A stretch of 64,000 nt of DNA from an uncultured Bacteriovoracaceae bacterium (GTDB taxonomy: Bacteria; Bdellovibrionota; Bacteriovoracia; Bacteriovoracales; Bacteriovoracaceae). The translations under genes and the position numbers were made by a program. The stretch's first letter is position 1. Each line of letters opens with the position of its first letter. Below the pieces are notes generated by a model. The model saw only the letters and a program-made list of their open reading frames with translations, was not told where the DNA came from and searched no databases. Shown here one piece after another: positions 1 through 7,463 of the stretch. The stretch is taken from the NCBI GenBank assembly GCA_950054155.1, contig CATLOT010000007.1, positions 1 to 64,000 on the forward strand, in the 5' to 3' direction.

Positions 1-40
1 ACGGAGTTTATTAAGCAATCAGCTCAATAAGAAGAGCTGC

Positions 41-1072
41 TTAAATAAACTTTACACCATCTCCACCGCCGCCGACTTTCTTGTGCCCCGGAGTTCCTCC
101 GAAACGTTGATAAGTAAACTCAATAGACTCGCGTATACTTGGTAAATTTACATTTAAGAAACCTTCAATATTGGCGGTATCCAGTTTGAAGTAAAGCTGT
201 TCTTCAACTGAAGTTGTCGTCGCTGACTGATGATAGGGAAAAGGCCAGCGCCCTTTTGAAAAGCGGTCTTTCGCTATATTAAAGACCTCTCCATAATTTT
301 GAGCAAATTGATAAAGGCTTCCAATATCTTCGCTTGAAACCTGAAAGAGTCTATTAGAGACTCCAGATTCAAAACTCATGCGAATTAACATCCCAAGATA
401 ATAAACATCTAAAAAGCCCGTATGAATATAGTCATCCATTTGAGCCCCTTTATTTTTTGCAAGGAGCCGCTGAAGATTTTCAAACCACGTTGGTCGTGTC
501 GGAATAATAGATCTTCCGTAAAGTCGGCAGCATCTAAAGATTAAGTAATTGAGAGATGTTTTTTGTATATAAAATTCAGCAGCAGCTTGAGTTTTCCCAT
601 ATGTCGTAAATCCATCGGGAATATCCATTTCAAAGTAATTCTTTTTTTCTCCAGAAAAAATAAAGCCTGAACTTAAATAACAAACTTGAGCTTTATAACG
701 CTGGCAGTATTCGGCGACGTTGAAGAGGCCTGAAGTATTAAGAGCATCAGCCTTTTCTTCTTTAAGGTGACACTCTTCGATTGATGAAATACCCGCACAA
801 TAAATCACGTAATCAGGCTTAAAGGCAAAGAACATCAATTGCACTTCTTCTTTAGCTAAAACGTCACAAGGTATGGTGAGAACCCCATTAATTCGAACAG
901 AGTTTTTATGATAAGTTCCGATTACTCGATAATCTTTTTTTAAAAATTCTGCGAGATTTGATCCAATAAATGAACTCACTCCAAAGATAAGAACTGTTTT
1001 CTTGGTATTCGCCTCAAGTTCTTCTAGAAGTTTTTCTTTTGAGATTTCTTTCTCTTTCTTGGATTTACTCAT
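41..1072 (-). CDS. RmlD-like extended SDR, NAD(P)-dependent sugar-nucleotide reductase/epimerase family
   Basis: The protein has 343 residues. After about 25 Lys/Glu-rich residues comes a Rossmann nucleotide-binding loop (G31-VSSFIG-37). A C-A-G-I strand-end follows near residue 92, then the serine region CYLSSG at 131-136. This is the order of RmlD-type dTDP-4-dehydrorhamnose reductases. The usual YxxxK catalytic pair should be Tyr158/Lys162, but residue 162 is Gln (codon CAA at 587-589), so ordinary SDR catalysis is doubtful. The family reduces or epimerises nucleotide sugars in the cytoplasm. Its position just after two flagellin genes suggests, without proving it, a role in flagellin or surface glycan modification. 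A terminator lies between it and the flagellins, so it probably has its own promoter. The start has no Shine-Dalgarno sequence; a -10-like hexamer lies six bases before the ATG. Confidence 0.75.
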   Translation of the reverse strand: MSKSKKEKEISKEKLLEELEANTKKTVLIFGVSSFIGSNLAEFLKKDYRVIGTYHKNSVRINGVLTIPCDVLAKEEVQLMFFAFKPDYVIYCAGISSIEECHLKEEKADALNTSGLFNVAEYCQRYKAQVCYLSSGFIFSGEKKNYFEMDIPDGFTTYGKTQAAAEFYIQKTSLNYLIFRCCRLYGRSIIPTRPTWFENLQRLLAKNKGAQMDDYIHTGFLDVYYLGMLIRMSFESGVSNRLFQVSSEDIGSLYQFAQNYGEVFNIAKDRFSKGRWPFPYHQSATTTSVEEQLYFKLDTANIEGFLNVNLPSIRESIEFTYQRFGGTPGHKKVGGGGDGVKFI

Positions 1073-1078
1073 GGTTCA

Positions 1079-1084
1079 AGATTA
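1079..1084 (-). promoter_or_regulatory. -10-like TANNNT box, possible leaderless start of the SDR gene
   Basis: Read on the minus strand, TAATCT is followed by six bases (TGAACC) and the ATG of the SDR gene. No Shine-Dalgarno sequence precedes the ATG. A -10 box at this distance would place transcription start at the ATG itself. No clear -35 element is seen. Confidence 0.35.
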
Positions 1085-1111
1085 CCATGCTATTGATTTT
1101 AAAGAGATGGA

Positions 1112-1159
1112 GGGAAAAAAAAGACAAACGCCCAAGCTTCATCCGAAGCATTGGGCGTT
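1112..1159 (-). terminator. Rho-independent terminator after the flagellin genes
   Basis: The arms AACGCCCAA (from 1127) and TTGGGCGTT (1151-1159) are perfect complements. Inside them GC and TTC/GAA pair further. On the minus strand the stem is followed by a T-rich run (complement of the A-run at 1115-1122). It sits 18 bases past the flagellin stop codon. Confidence 0.9.
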
Positions 1160-1176
1160 AAAAAAGAAATGTTATT

Positions 1177-2010
1177 TTATCCAATCAGTTTGAGGGCTGT
1201 GGTACCCGACTGATTTGCTTGAGCTAACACAGAAGTGCCTGCTTGAACGAGAATATTATTCCTCGCCAGGTCCGCTGTTTCAGCGGCCACATCTACGTCC
1301 CGAATTCGAGACTTAGCAGCACTTAGGTTCTCATCACTGATCGCTAAATTATTGATCGTTGACGAAAGCCTATTCTGAGTTGCACCAAGTTCAGCTCGTA
1401 CCCCGTTAATTTGTACCAAGGCATCATCAAGCCTTTTGAGCGTGTTTTGTGCCCCCTCTTTGGTACTAACGGTTTCACCAGAAAGTCCGAGTGCTCCAAG
1501 AGTAGCGTTAGCTTTCGTCCCATCATAGCGCAAACGATCCAGCGTAGGGTCATTGTGGATGCCGACTTGAAATTCAAGCATGCCTCCAGTCCCATCAAGT
1601 AACGGAATTCCGTTAAAGTCAGAGGACTTTGAGATTCTATCGACTTCTTCTTTGAGCTGTTGAAACTCAATGTCTGTAAAACCTCGTTCAGTGTTCCCCA
1701 CTGTGTCCGAAGCAGCTTGTACTGCGAGTTCTCTAAGTCGAATAATGATGTTAGAAATCTCACTTAAGCCTCCTTCGGCCGTTTGTATCATCGAAATAGC
1801 GTCGTTGGCATTTCTCTTTGCCTGTCTATTTCCTCTTATTTGCGCTTTTAAGTTTTCACTAATTGCTAAACCTGCAGCATCGTCACTCGCTCGCGTAATT
1901 CTTTCCCCCGAAGAAAGTTTCCTCAGGTTATCATTCATTCTCCTATTGGTTTGACCCAGAGAACGTTGTGCCGAAATTGACGACGTGTTGGTGTTAATTC
2001 GTAGTCCCAT
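1177..2010 (-). CDS. Flagellin (short form, D0/D1 domains only)
   Basis: This 277-residue flagellin has the conserved N-terminal D0/D1 block, starting MGLRINTN and including the LSSG-RI--A-DDAAGLAIS region near residues 31-51. It also has the C-terminal block with the A-SRI-D-D-A-E-A motif near 233-245 and a coiled-coil end. The middle variable region (D2/D3) is very short, so the filament surface is nearly bare. Flagellin is exported by the flagellar type III system and polymerises into the filament. The start ATG has an AGAGGAG ribosome site. Immediately upstream is a five-codon reading frame with its own strong site. The gene lies 221 bases after a second flagellin gene and may be read from that gene's sigma-28-type promoter; no convincing promoter was found in the gap. 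Confidence 0.95.
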   Translation of the reverse strand: MGLRINTNTSSISAQRSLGQTNRRMNDNLRKLSSGERITRASDDAAGLAISENLKAQIRGNRQAKRNANDAISMIQTAEGGLSEISNIIIRLRELAVQAASDTVGNTERGFTDIEFQQLKEEVDRISKSSDFNGIPLLDGTGGMLEFQVGIHNDPTLDRLRYDGTKANATLGALGLSGETVSTKEGAQNTLKRLDDALVQINGVRAELGATQNRLSSTINNLAISDENLSAAKSRIRDVDVAAETADLARNNILVQAGTSVLAQANQSGTTALKLIG

Positions 2011-2012
2011 GA

Positions 2013-2030
2013 CTAATCTCCTCTATACAT
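2013..2030 (-). promoter_or_regulatory. Five-codon upstream ORF (MYRGD) in the flagellin leader
   Basis: On the minus strand AGGAGG (2037-2042) is spaced six bases from an ATG at 2030, which opens a frame of five codons and TAG. The codons AGA GGA G of this mini-frame form the Shine-Dalgarno site of the flagellin gene. The stop lies two bases before the flagellin ATG, in a different frame. The arrangement fits translational coupling or a leader peptide controlling flagellin output. It could also be a chance ATG beside a duplicated ribosome site. Confidence 0.4.
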
Positions 2031-2231
2031 CTCTTACCTCCTGTAAAGTGTCGCGGTCATCATGTCCGCCAAATTAGTTAATAATAGTTTTCATGTAGTT
2101 TCGGATAACCAACTTTTTCTTTTTTGTGTCTTTGTGTATTAGAGCGATCTCCCATTGCAGGCTAGGCTACCGCTTTTCTTCATTTATCCATTTGGTCCAA
2201 ACATTACGTACTCCATTTGTTAGTTTTTCAA

Positions 2232-3080
2232 TTACCCTTGTGAGGCTGATTGAATGAGGCTTAGTGCCGATTTTGTTGAGGCGTTAGCCTGACTTAAGAC
2301 TGAAGTACCTGCACTCATAAGAATATTATTTCTTGTAAGCTCAGCAGTTTCAGCGGCCACATCAGTGTCACGCACCCTGGAGTTCGCAGCAGAAAGGTTT
2401 TCAACACTTACTGCAATGTTATTAATTGTCGATTGAAGACGGTTTTGAAGCGCACCAAAGTCAGCACGAATCCCGGAAACAGAGATGATCGCTTGATCGA
2501 TCGCTGAGAGCGAGTTTTGAGCTGAGATTTTGTCTGCTACCGAAGCAAGGTTAAGACCTAGAGCTGCTACGTTAACATCAGCACTTGAAGCGTCGAATGT
2601 TAGACGGTCAGATATAGGGTCATTTCTTGTTCCGATTTGAATATCAAATACTGCACCTGTACCGTTCAAGAGAGGAACTCTGTTGAACTCAGTAGAGTTA
2701 GCAATACGATCAACCTCAGAAGTCAGCTGTTCAAATTCCACATTAAGGAACTTTCTTTCAGTACCGCCGATAGTATCCGAAGCGGCCTGTACACTGAGCT
2801 CTCTAAGACGAATAAGGATGTTTGAAACCTCACTCAATGCACCTTCAGCAATCTGAACAAGTGAAACACCATCTTCCGCGTTTCTTTCAGCTTGCTTAAG
2901 TCCTCGAACTTGAGCCTTTAGGTTTTCAGAGATTGCCAAACCAGCAGCGTCGTCGCCAGCTCGGTTAATTCTTTGCCCTGAACTAAGTTTTTCTAACGAT
3001 TTATTCATCGATAGACGTGTTCCTCTCAAATTCCTCTGGGCATTGAGGGAGGCCACGTTTGTGTTAATTCGAAGTCCCAT
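2232..3080 (-). CDS. Flagellin (short form), promoter-proximal copy
   Basis: This 282-residue flagellin closely resembles the next gene, with the same MGLRINTN start, the LSSGQRINRAGDDAAGLAIS block, and the C-terminal S-NSRVRDTDVAAETAELTRN block. As there, the central variable domain is nearly absent. The frame is open for 22 more codons upstream, but the start at 3080 is preferred. There an AAGGAGG ribosome site sits seven bases upstream, and the protein then aligns with its neighbour from residue one. A sigma-28-type promoter lies about 100 bases upstream. Two adjacent flagellins suggest a filament made of more than one subunit, as reported for Bdellovibrio. Confidence 0.95.
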   Translation of the reverse strand: MGLRINTNVASLNAQRNLRGTRLSMNKSLEKLSSGQRINRAGDDAAGLAISENLKAQVRGLKQAERNAEDGVSLVQIAEGALSEVSNILIRLRELSVQAASDTIGGTERKFLNVEFEQLTSEVDRIANSTEFNRVPLLNGTGAVFDIQIGTRNDPISDRLTFDASSADVNVAALGLNLASVADKISAQNSLSAIDQAIISVSGIRADFGALQNRLQSTINNIAVSVENLSAANSRVRDTDVAAETAELTRNNILMSAGTSVLSQANASTKSALSLIQSASQG

Positions 3081-3181
3081 TTTATCCTCCTTGATAACGG
3101 GTTCCGATAAAGGCCAATCCCTAAACCGGCGTGCAACACTCAACATCTATCCATGACGTAGGTAGTGCACCTTCTGATTAC

Positions 3182-3208
3182 TTATCGCACCGCACACTAA
3201 AAACTTTA
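3182..3208 (-). promoter_or_regulatory. Sigma-28 (FliA)-type promoter for the flagellin genes
   Basis: On the minus strand TAAAGTTT (3201-3208) is separated by exactly 11 bases from TGCGATAA (3182-3189). The FliA consensus is TAAAGTTT-N11-GCCGATAA, so the -35 half is perfect and the -10 half matches six of eight. Expected transcription start is near 3174, leaving a leader of roughly 95 bases before the flagellin at 3080. Confidence 0.8.
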
Positions 3209-3374
3209 GAAAAAAATGACTTTTTTTTTGACAATTTTAAAGGTCATAAGTCATTGAAATTAAACGAATATTGCCAGTTAATAACCGAGTTTTTTAGTTT
3301 TAAAGTGAATAAAACTTAATCAACTTACCCTGGAGTGACTGGTTTTTTGTCAGAAAGAGTCCACAATAAAAGCC

Positions 3375-4334
3375 ATGAATGTAAAAACTTTGAAAGAAAG
3401 CCCAGATAAACTCAATGAATGTGTCTCTCTTATTGAAGAGGCCTTTAGATATGATGACCAATACTCGTATAAAGAGGACTTCTCCCTCCTTCTTCAAGAA
3501 GAGAATTATGCCAATTGCTACTTCCTGGAAGAAGATGGCGAAGTTGTCTCCACACTATTCACTCTCCCAAGAGTTCTCGAATATAAAGAGGTTGATATTC
3601 CCGTTCTCTTTCTAGGGGGAATAAGTGTTAAGGACGAAAAACGTGGAGCCGGACTTTTCAGAACTCTTCTTGAAACAATCCTTCTCTTTAATCCCAATTA
3701 TGCTTTTTATATGCTGTGGTCTGATCTTTCACAACTTTATGAAAAGTTCTCCTTCTATGAGTTCGGACTTATTGAGGAGATAGACCTGAGAGACCAAGAA
3801 AATAATCTTAAGGAATTTGAACCAACGGACACGGGTGTCTTTGTCGATTCCTATCTTCACCTTAAAGATAAGTATATTGTTCCTAAAAGAAGAGATATCG
3901 ATTGGTATAACCTACTATTTGATTGTCGCTCTATTAAGATTCTCGAAGACGAAGGCAAGCATTGCTACTTTGTTAACAAGGGAATGGATCTTCAAGGCAT
4001 TTGCCATGAACATCATCCCATGGATGCTCCCCCTATTGCGGGTTTCATCAATTGGCGCTTAACAGATAAGCCAGATCCTAAGAATCCTCTTCGCTATATG
4101 GGCTTTATGAGGATGGGTAACGTTGATCTTATCGACAAACTAATAAGATATACCTCTGGAGAAAGGCTTCAAGTCATGGGTCATGAAGAAGGAATGGTCA
4201 AAGTTCTCTTTGACGGCAATCCCTATGAACTGAGTGAAAAAGACTTCATCCAGGGACTTTTTGGACCCGGACGAATTGAAGAGTGGCGTGAACTTGTCCC
4301 CCTCATTCTCATTCACGGCTACGACTCAATTTAA
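3375..4334 (+). CDS. GNAT-family N-acetyltransferase-like protein
   Basis: The 319-residue protein has a GNAT fold in its first 140 residues. Beta-4 (PVLFLGGISVKDEKRGAGLFRTLL, about residues 76-99) carries the acetyl-CoA pyrophosphate loop, R-G-A-G. The C-terminal half (about 150-319) is not recognised and may be a second, degenerate acetyltransferase-like domain. The acceptor substrate cannot be told from sequence. It is transcribed divergently from the flagellins and converges on the UbiB-like gene, with three bases between stop codons. A weak AAAG-type ribosome site precedes the ATG. No clear terminator separates it from its convergent neighbour. Confidence 0.7.
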   Translation: MNVKTLKESPDKLNECVSLIEEAFRYDDQYSYKEDFSLLLQEENYANCYFLEEDGEVVSTLFTLPRVLEYKEVDIPVLFLGGISVKDEKRGAGLFRTLLETILLFNPNYAFYMLWSDLSQLYEKFSFYEFGLIEEIDLRDQENNLKEFEPTDTGVFVDSYLHLKDKYIVPKRRDIDWYNLLFDCRSIKILEDEGKHCYFVNKGMDLQGICHEHHPMDAPPIAGFINWRLTDKPDPKNPLRYMGFMRMGNVDLIDKLIRYTSGERLQVMGHEEGMVKVLFDGNPYELSEKDFIQGLFGPGRIEEWRELVPLILIHGYDSI

Positions 4335-4337
4335 AAA

Positions 4338-6059
4338 CTAATTTGGTACTTTTTTTAGTGCGAAGTAGCCTTTGCCAAAAGCAAGGGATCCCAATACCCA
4401 AAAGATCCACGTGATTGTTGGAACCTCACTCCAATGATTTACATTGCGTCCGAGAAAATAAACACCACTCGCAACAAAAAGGCATGTGAGTAAGGTAAAG
4501 GCTAAAAAGACAATTGAGCCGTTAATCATTTTAGCTGAGTTTTCATAGCCCGTTAAAATGAGTTCAATTCCATATTTCTTTTGAGTAAAGTCCTTAAGAA
4601 ACCACTTGAGGTGGCGAGGTATAATTCTAGCGACTCCCATAAAGTCTTTAGCGGCCCACAGTCCCTCTTCAAGAATCTCATCTTTATTGAAGCTCGCTTG
4701 GATTAAGTCATTAAGATCCTCTTCCATCATGGCGTAAAGGTCATAATCTTGACCAAGAGAGCGTCCAACACCGTCTAAGGTCATCAAAGAGCGAAAGACA
4801 ATGAACCACTCCCGAGGAAGGAAGATCTCATGATGCTTGAGTGTAGAGATTGTTGATTTAAGGACCAGACTAAAGTCTGTTTGCTGGACAGTCAGACCAA
4901 TATAAGGAGAAAGAGCATCACGCACGTCACTGATCAAACGATCAACATCAGGAATTTGATCATATTCAGCAACTTCTAAGAATTCATAGACCACATTTTC
5001 ATAATTAAAGTTGATCAACGAATAAATAATCGAAACAAAATTCTTTCGCCCTCTCTTAGAGAGTGTTCCCATGAGACCGAAATCAATAAGACCAATTTTT
5101 CCGTCGTTAAGAAGAAAGAAATTTCCTCCATGAAGATCGGCATGAAAGAAGCCATCTGCTAAGAATGTCTTTAAAAAGATCTTAAGACCATCATTGAGCT
5201 TTACCTCAAGGTCATCAAGGTGTGGCTCTATATCATTATAGTTACTAAAGGGGATACCGTTTAGCTTCTCCATGACGAGAAGATCTGCACTAGTGTATTC
5301 CTCATAAATTTTAGGAAGGTAAAAGAGATTCCCCGTATCATGGCTTTCTATGATTTTTCTGTAGCGACCACAGTTAAGCGCCTCAATATTAAAATTAAGT
5401 TCATTAATTAAGGAATGAGAAAAATCATTAACGACTCGTGAAACGCCAAGAAATTTAACTTCCTCACTCACCTTTTCTGCTTGATGGGCAAGAAAACGGA
5501 GAATTGAAAAATCAGTCTCCATCATCTTCTCAATTCCAGGCCTCTTCACTTTAAGAACAACTTCTGTTCCATCAAGAAGCTGACCTTTAAAAACAACCCC
5601 TATAGAAGCGGTACCAATTGGCTTAGGGTCAATTTCTTTGAAAACGCGATCAATGGGCATACCAAGAGATGCTTCAATACCTGCCCTTACATCTTTAAAG
5701 GGTACTGGTTTAACTTTATCCCTAAGAATTTTCATTTCATCGATAAAGCTGGCATCGAAAATATCCTCACGACTTGAGAGGAGCTGACCAAATTTAATGA
5801 AAGCTGGACCTAATTCTTCAAAACAAAGACGCAAGCGATAGCCTAAAATTTGTGGCCAATCTTTTTCCGTTTCTCTGTCTAACTCTTCCTTAATGCTTCG
5901 CTTAGACTTGGGAAGAACAAAATTGGGAATTCCAGCAATCGCATTATGCGAAATAAATTCGTCAAAACCGTTCTTAGCAAAGACAACAACGATTTCTCGC
6001 AATCGGCTCACATTTCGGATCGTTTTCGTTATTCCAATTCCAGTCTTAATTAAATCCAT
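4338..6059 (-). CDS. ubiB: UbiB/AarF (ABC1/ADCK)-family atypical kinase
   Basis: The 573-residue protein has the UbiB hallmarks in order: KFGQ (89-92) of the KxGQ segment, a loop GTASIG (149-154) in place of the Ala-rich loop, and the ATP lysine in VVLK (K170). It then has the catalytic HADLHGGN (306-313), the metal-binding DFG (326-328), and two C-terminal membrane helices (about 518-540 and 547-565). UbiB proteins are membrane-anchored ATPases that support ubiquinone synthesis or lipid handling. Bacteria that use menaquinone also carry them, so the exact role here is open. It is a single gene between the GNAT gene and a divergent secreted-protein gene. Function in quinone synthesis is family knowledge and is not shown by the neighbours. 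Confidence 0.88.
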   Translation of the reverse strand: MDLIKTGIGITKTIRNVSRLREIVVVFAKNGFDEFISHNAIAGIPNFVLPKSKRSIKEELDRETEKDWPQILGYRLRLCFEELGPAFIKFGQLLSSREDIFDASFIDEMKILRDKVKPVPFKDVRAGIEASLGMPIDRVFKEIDPKPIGTASIGVVFKGQLLDGTEVVLKVKRPGIEKMMETDFSILRFLAHQAEKVSEEVKFLGVSRVVNDFSHSLINELNFNIEALNCGRYRKIIESHDTGNLFYLPKIYEEYTSADLLVMEKLNGIPFSNYNDIEPHLDDLEVKLNDGLKIFLKTFLADGFFHADLHGGNFFLLNDGKIGLIDFGLMGTLSKRGRKNFVSIIYSLINFNYENVVYEFLEVAEYDQIPDVDRLISDVRDALSPYIGLTVQQTDFSLVLKSTISTLKHHEIFLPREWFIVFRSLMTLDGVGRSLGQDYDLYAMMEEDLNDLIQASFNKDEILEEGLWAAKDFMGVARIIPRHLKWFLKDFTQKKYGIELILTGYENSAKMINGSIVFLAFTLLTCLFVASGVYFLGRNVNHWSEVPTITWIFWVLGSLAFGKGYFALKKVPN

Positions 6060-6146
6060 TTATTACCTAATTCCGTTCGGGCACATTAGCAGCGCATCAA
6101 GAACATTGTTTTAACGCCCGCATCTTTTCTGATAGAGTAAAAGTTT

Positions 6147-6653
6147 ATGAGCACTTTTAGAACCTTTATCCTATTCATAAGTTTAAGTAGTCACATCTTC
6201 GCTGCTGACACCTGCAGCCGTGTTGCCATTATAAACCAGCAAGAGGTTTTGATCGATAACAACTCCAATGAACTAGGAGAGGGCCTGAGGTTTCACCTTG
6301 AAAAAGACCCCGTGGCCAAAGGTCTACTCGAAGAATACCAAGATGGCACAAAATTGCGCCTCGTGAATACAGTGATGGGAAGTCTCGGCACTGGACTCAT
6401 GCTGACAGGAATTATCGCTGGTGGTGACTCTGAGCAAAAAAAGACCTTCCTTATCGGTGGGGCTACCCTTATGATCCTCAACTTTCTCGTGGCGAAGACT
6501 CTTGATAACGCCAATGAACAAAATCTTATTGAAGCCATTGATGAATACAATAAGAGAAATTATCCTAAGATTTACTACAATCCCGAACAAAATGATCAAT
6601 CTCAACCAAGCCCTGGACTTAGTTTCAGCATTGGTAAGACTTGGACTTTTTAA
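6147..6653 (+). CDS. Secreted or membrane protein of unknown function
   Basis: I do not recognise this 168-residue protein. It starts with a signal peptide (residues 1-19, cleavage probably after HIFA) and has two hydrophobic segments (about 73-88 and 100-115) separated by a short charged turn. This suggests a membrane hairpin after the secreted N-terminal part. The C-terminus is polar and Asn/Gln-rich. There is no Shine-Dalgarno sequence; a TAGAGT box lies eight bases before the ATG. It opens the rightward cluster that continues with the Cys-rich protein and greA, with a gap of 11 bases to the next gene. No function is proposed. Confidence 0.6.
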   Translation: MSTFRTFILFISLSSHIFAADTCSRVAIINQQEVLIDNNSNELGEGLRFHLEKDPVAKGLLEEYQDGTKLRLVNTVMGSLGTGLMLTGIIAGGDSEQKKTFLIGGATLMILNFLVAKTLDNANEQNLIEAIDEYNKRNYPKIYYNPEQNDQSQPSPGLSFSIGKTWTF

Positions 6654-6664
6654 AGGAAGACACA

Positions 6665-6967
6665 ATGTCATTAGTTGAATCAGGAATTAAGTGTTATAAC
6701 TGCTCCCAATCACTAGGGCTCAATCCTGGTGAAAATATCGGTCGACAGGAAGAATGTCCTCAGTGTTATGCTAGTCTGCACTGTTGTACGATGTGTACCT
6801 TCTACGACACAAGTGCATATAACGATTGCAAAGAACCTATGGCCAACCGGGTTCTCGAAAAAGAAAAGGCTAACTTTTGCGACTTTTTTAAGCTTAGTGC
6901 CCCCTCCGGCGGTGGTGATGATAAGAATAGCTTACTAGATGCTGCAAACTCATTATTTAAGGATTAA
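6665..6967 (+). CDS. Small Cys-rich putative zinc-binding protein
   Basis: The 100-residue protein has nine cysteines. C10-x2-C13 and C31-x2-C34 form a classical zinc-ribbon pair, and C40, C41, C44, C55 and C72 form a second cluster that could bind another metal ion. The C-terminal 25 residues are Gly/Ser/Asp-rich and probably flexible. The frame is open a little further upstream, but the ATG at 6665 has an AGGAAGA ribosome site. It lies 19 bases before greA in the same orientation and is probably co-transcribed with it. That suggests, weakly, a nucleic-acid or RNA polymerase-linked role. No named family was recognised. Confidence 0.7.
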   Translation: MSLVESGIKCYNCSQSLGLNPGENIGRQEECPQCYASLHCCTMCTFYDTSAYNDCKEPMANRVLEKEKANFCDFFKLSAPSGGGDDKNSLLDAANSLFKD

Positions 6968-6986
6968 AAGAAAAGAGGTTACTATT

Positions 6987-7463
6987 ATGCAAAACCAAAC
7001 TCCCATTACAAAAATTGGCTATGAAGCCGTTGAAGCTGAACTCAATCACCTCATAAAAGTTGAAAGAGAAGAAATTAAAACAGCTATTGGTGAAGCCCGT
7101 GAGCTTGGTGACCTCAAAGAAAATGCTGAGTACCATTCTGCAAAAGAAAAACAGGCTATTATTGAAGGTCGTATTTCACAACTTCAAGGTGTCATTGCAA
7201 GTGCCAAGATTGTTGATCCCTCTAATATGAGTAGTGATCGCATTGTTTTTGGAGCAACAGTTACACTTCTTGACGTCGAGAAAGATGAAACGATCACTTA
7301 TCAGATTGTTGGTGATATCGAATCAGATTCTTCAAAAGGAAAGATCTCTTTTCAAAGCCCACTTGGCAAAGCCCTAATAGGCAAAGAAGAGGGTGATACT
7401 GTTATTGTAAAAGCTCCAAAAGGAGATATTGAATATGAGGTAGAGGATATTGAGTTCAAGTAG
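6987..7463 (+). CDS. greA: Transcription elongation factor GreA
   Basis: The 158-residue length is that of GreA. The N-terminal coiled coil carries the tip motif ARELGDLKENAEYHSAKE (about 35-52), whose acidic residues enter the RNA polymerase secondary channel and stimulate cleavage of backtracked RNA. The C-terminal FKBP-like domain binds polymerase (about 80-158). The frame continues 16 codons upstream, overlapping the previous gene, but the ATG at 6987 has an AGAGG site and matches the usual N-terminus (T-x-x-G-Y-E-x-x--EL). Its last 14 bases overlap recG. Confidence 0.95.
   Translation: MQNQTPITKIGYEAVEAELNHLIKVEREEIKTAIGEARELGDLKENAEYHSAKEKQAIIEGRISQLQGVIASAKIVDPSNMSSDRIVFGATVTLLDVEKDETITYQIVGDIESDSSKGKISFQSPLGKALIGKEEGDTVIVKAPKGDIEYEVEDIEFK

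Noticed and set aside
20-39. Hairpin CAGCTC/GAGCTG as terminator of the SDR gene
   Set aside because: The stem is short and no T-run follows it on the minus strand.
1344-1763. Alternative-frame open frame of 139 residues inside a flagellin gene
   Set aside because: It is a shadow of the flagellin coding sequence and shows no features of its own.
3104-3110. CCGATAA, a second sigma-28 -10 element on the plus strand
   Set aside because: No TAAAGTTT-like -35 is found 11 bases upstream, and it lies in the leader of the opposite strand gene.
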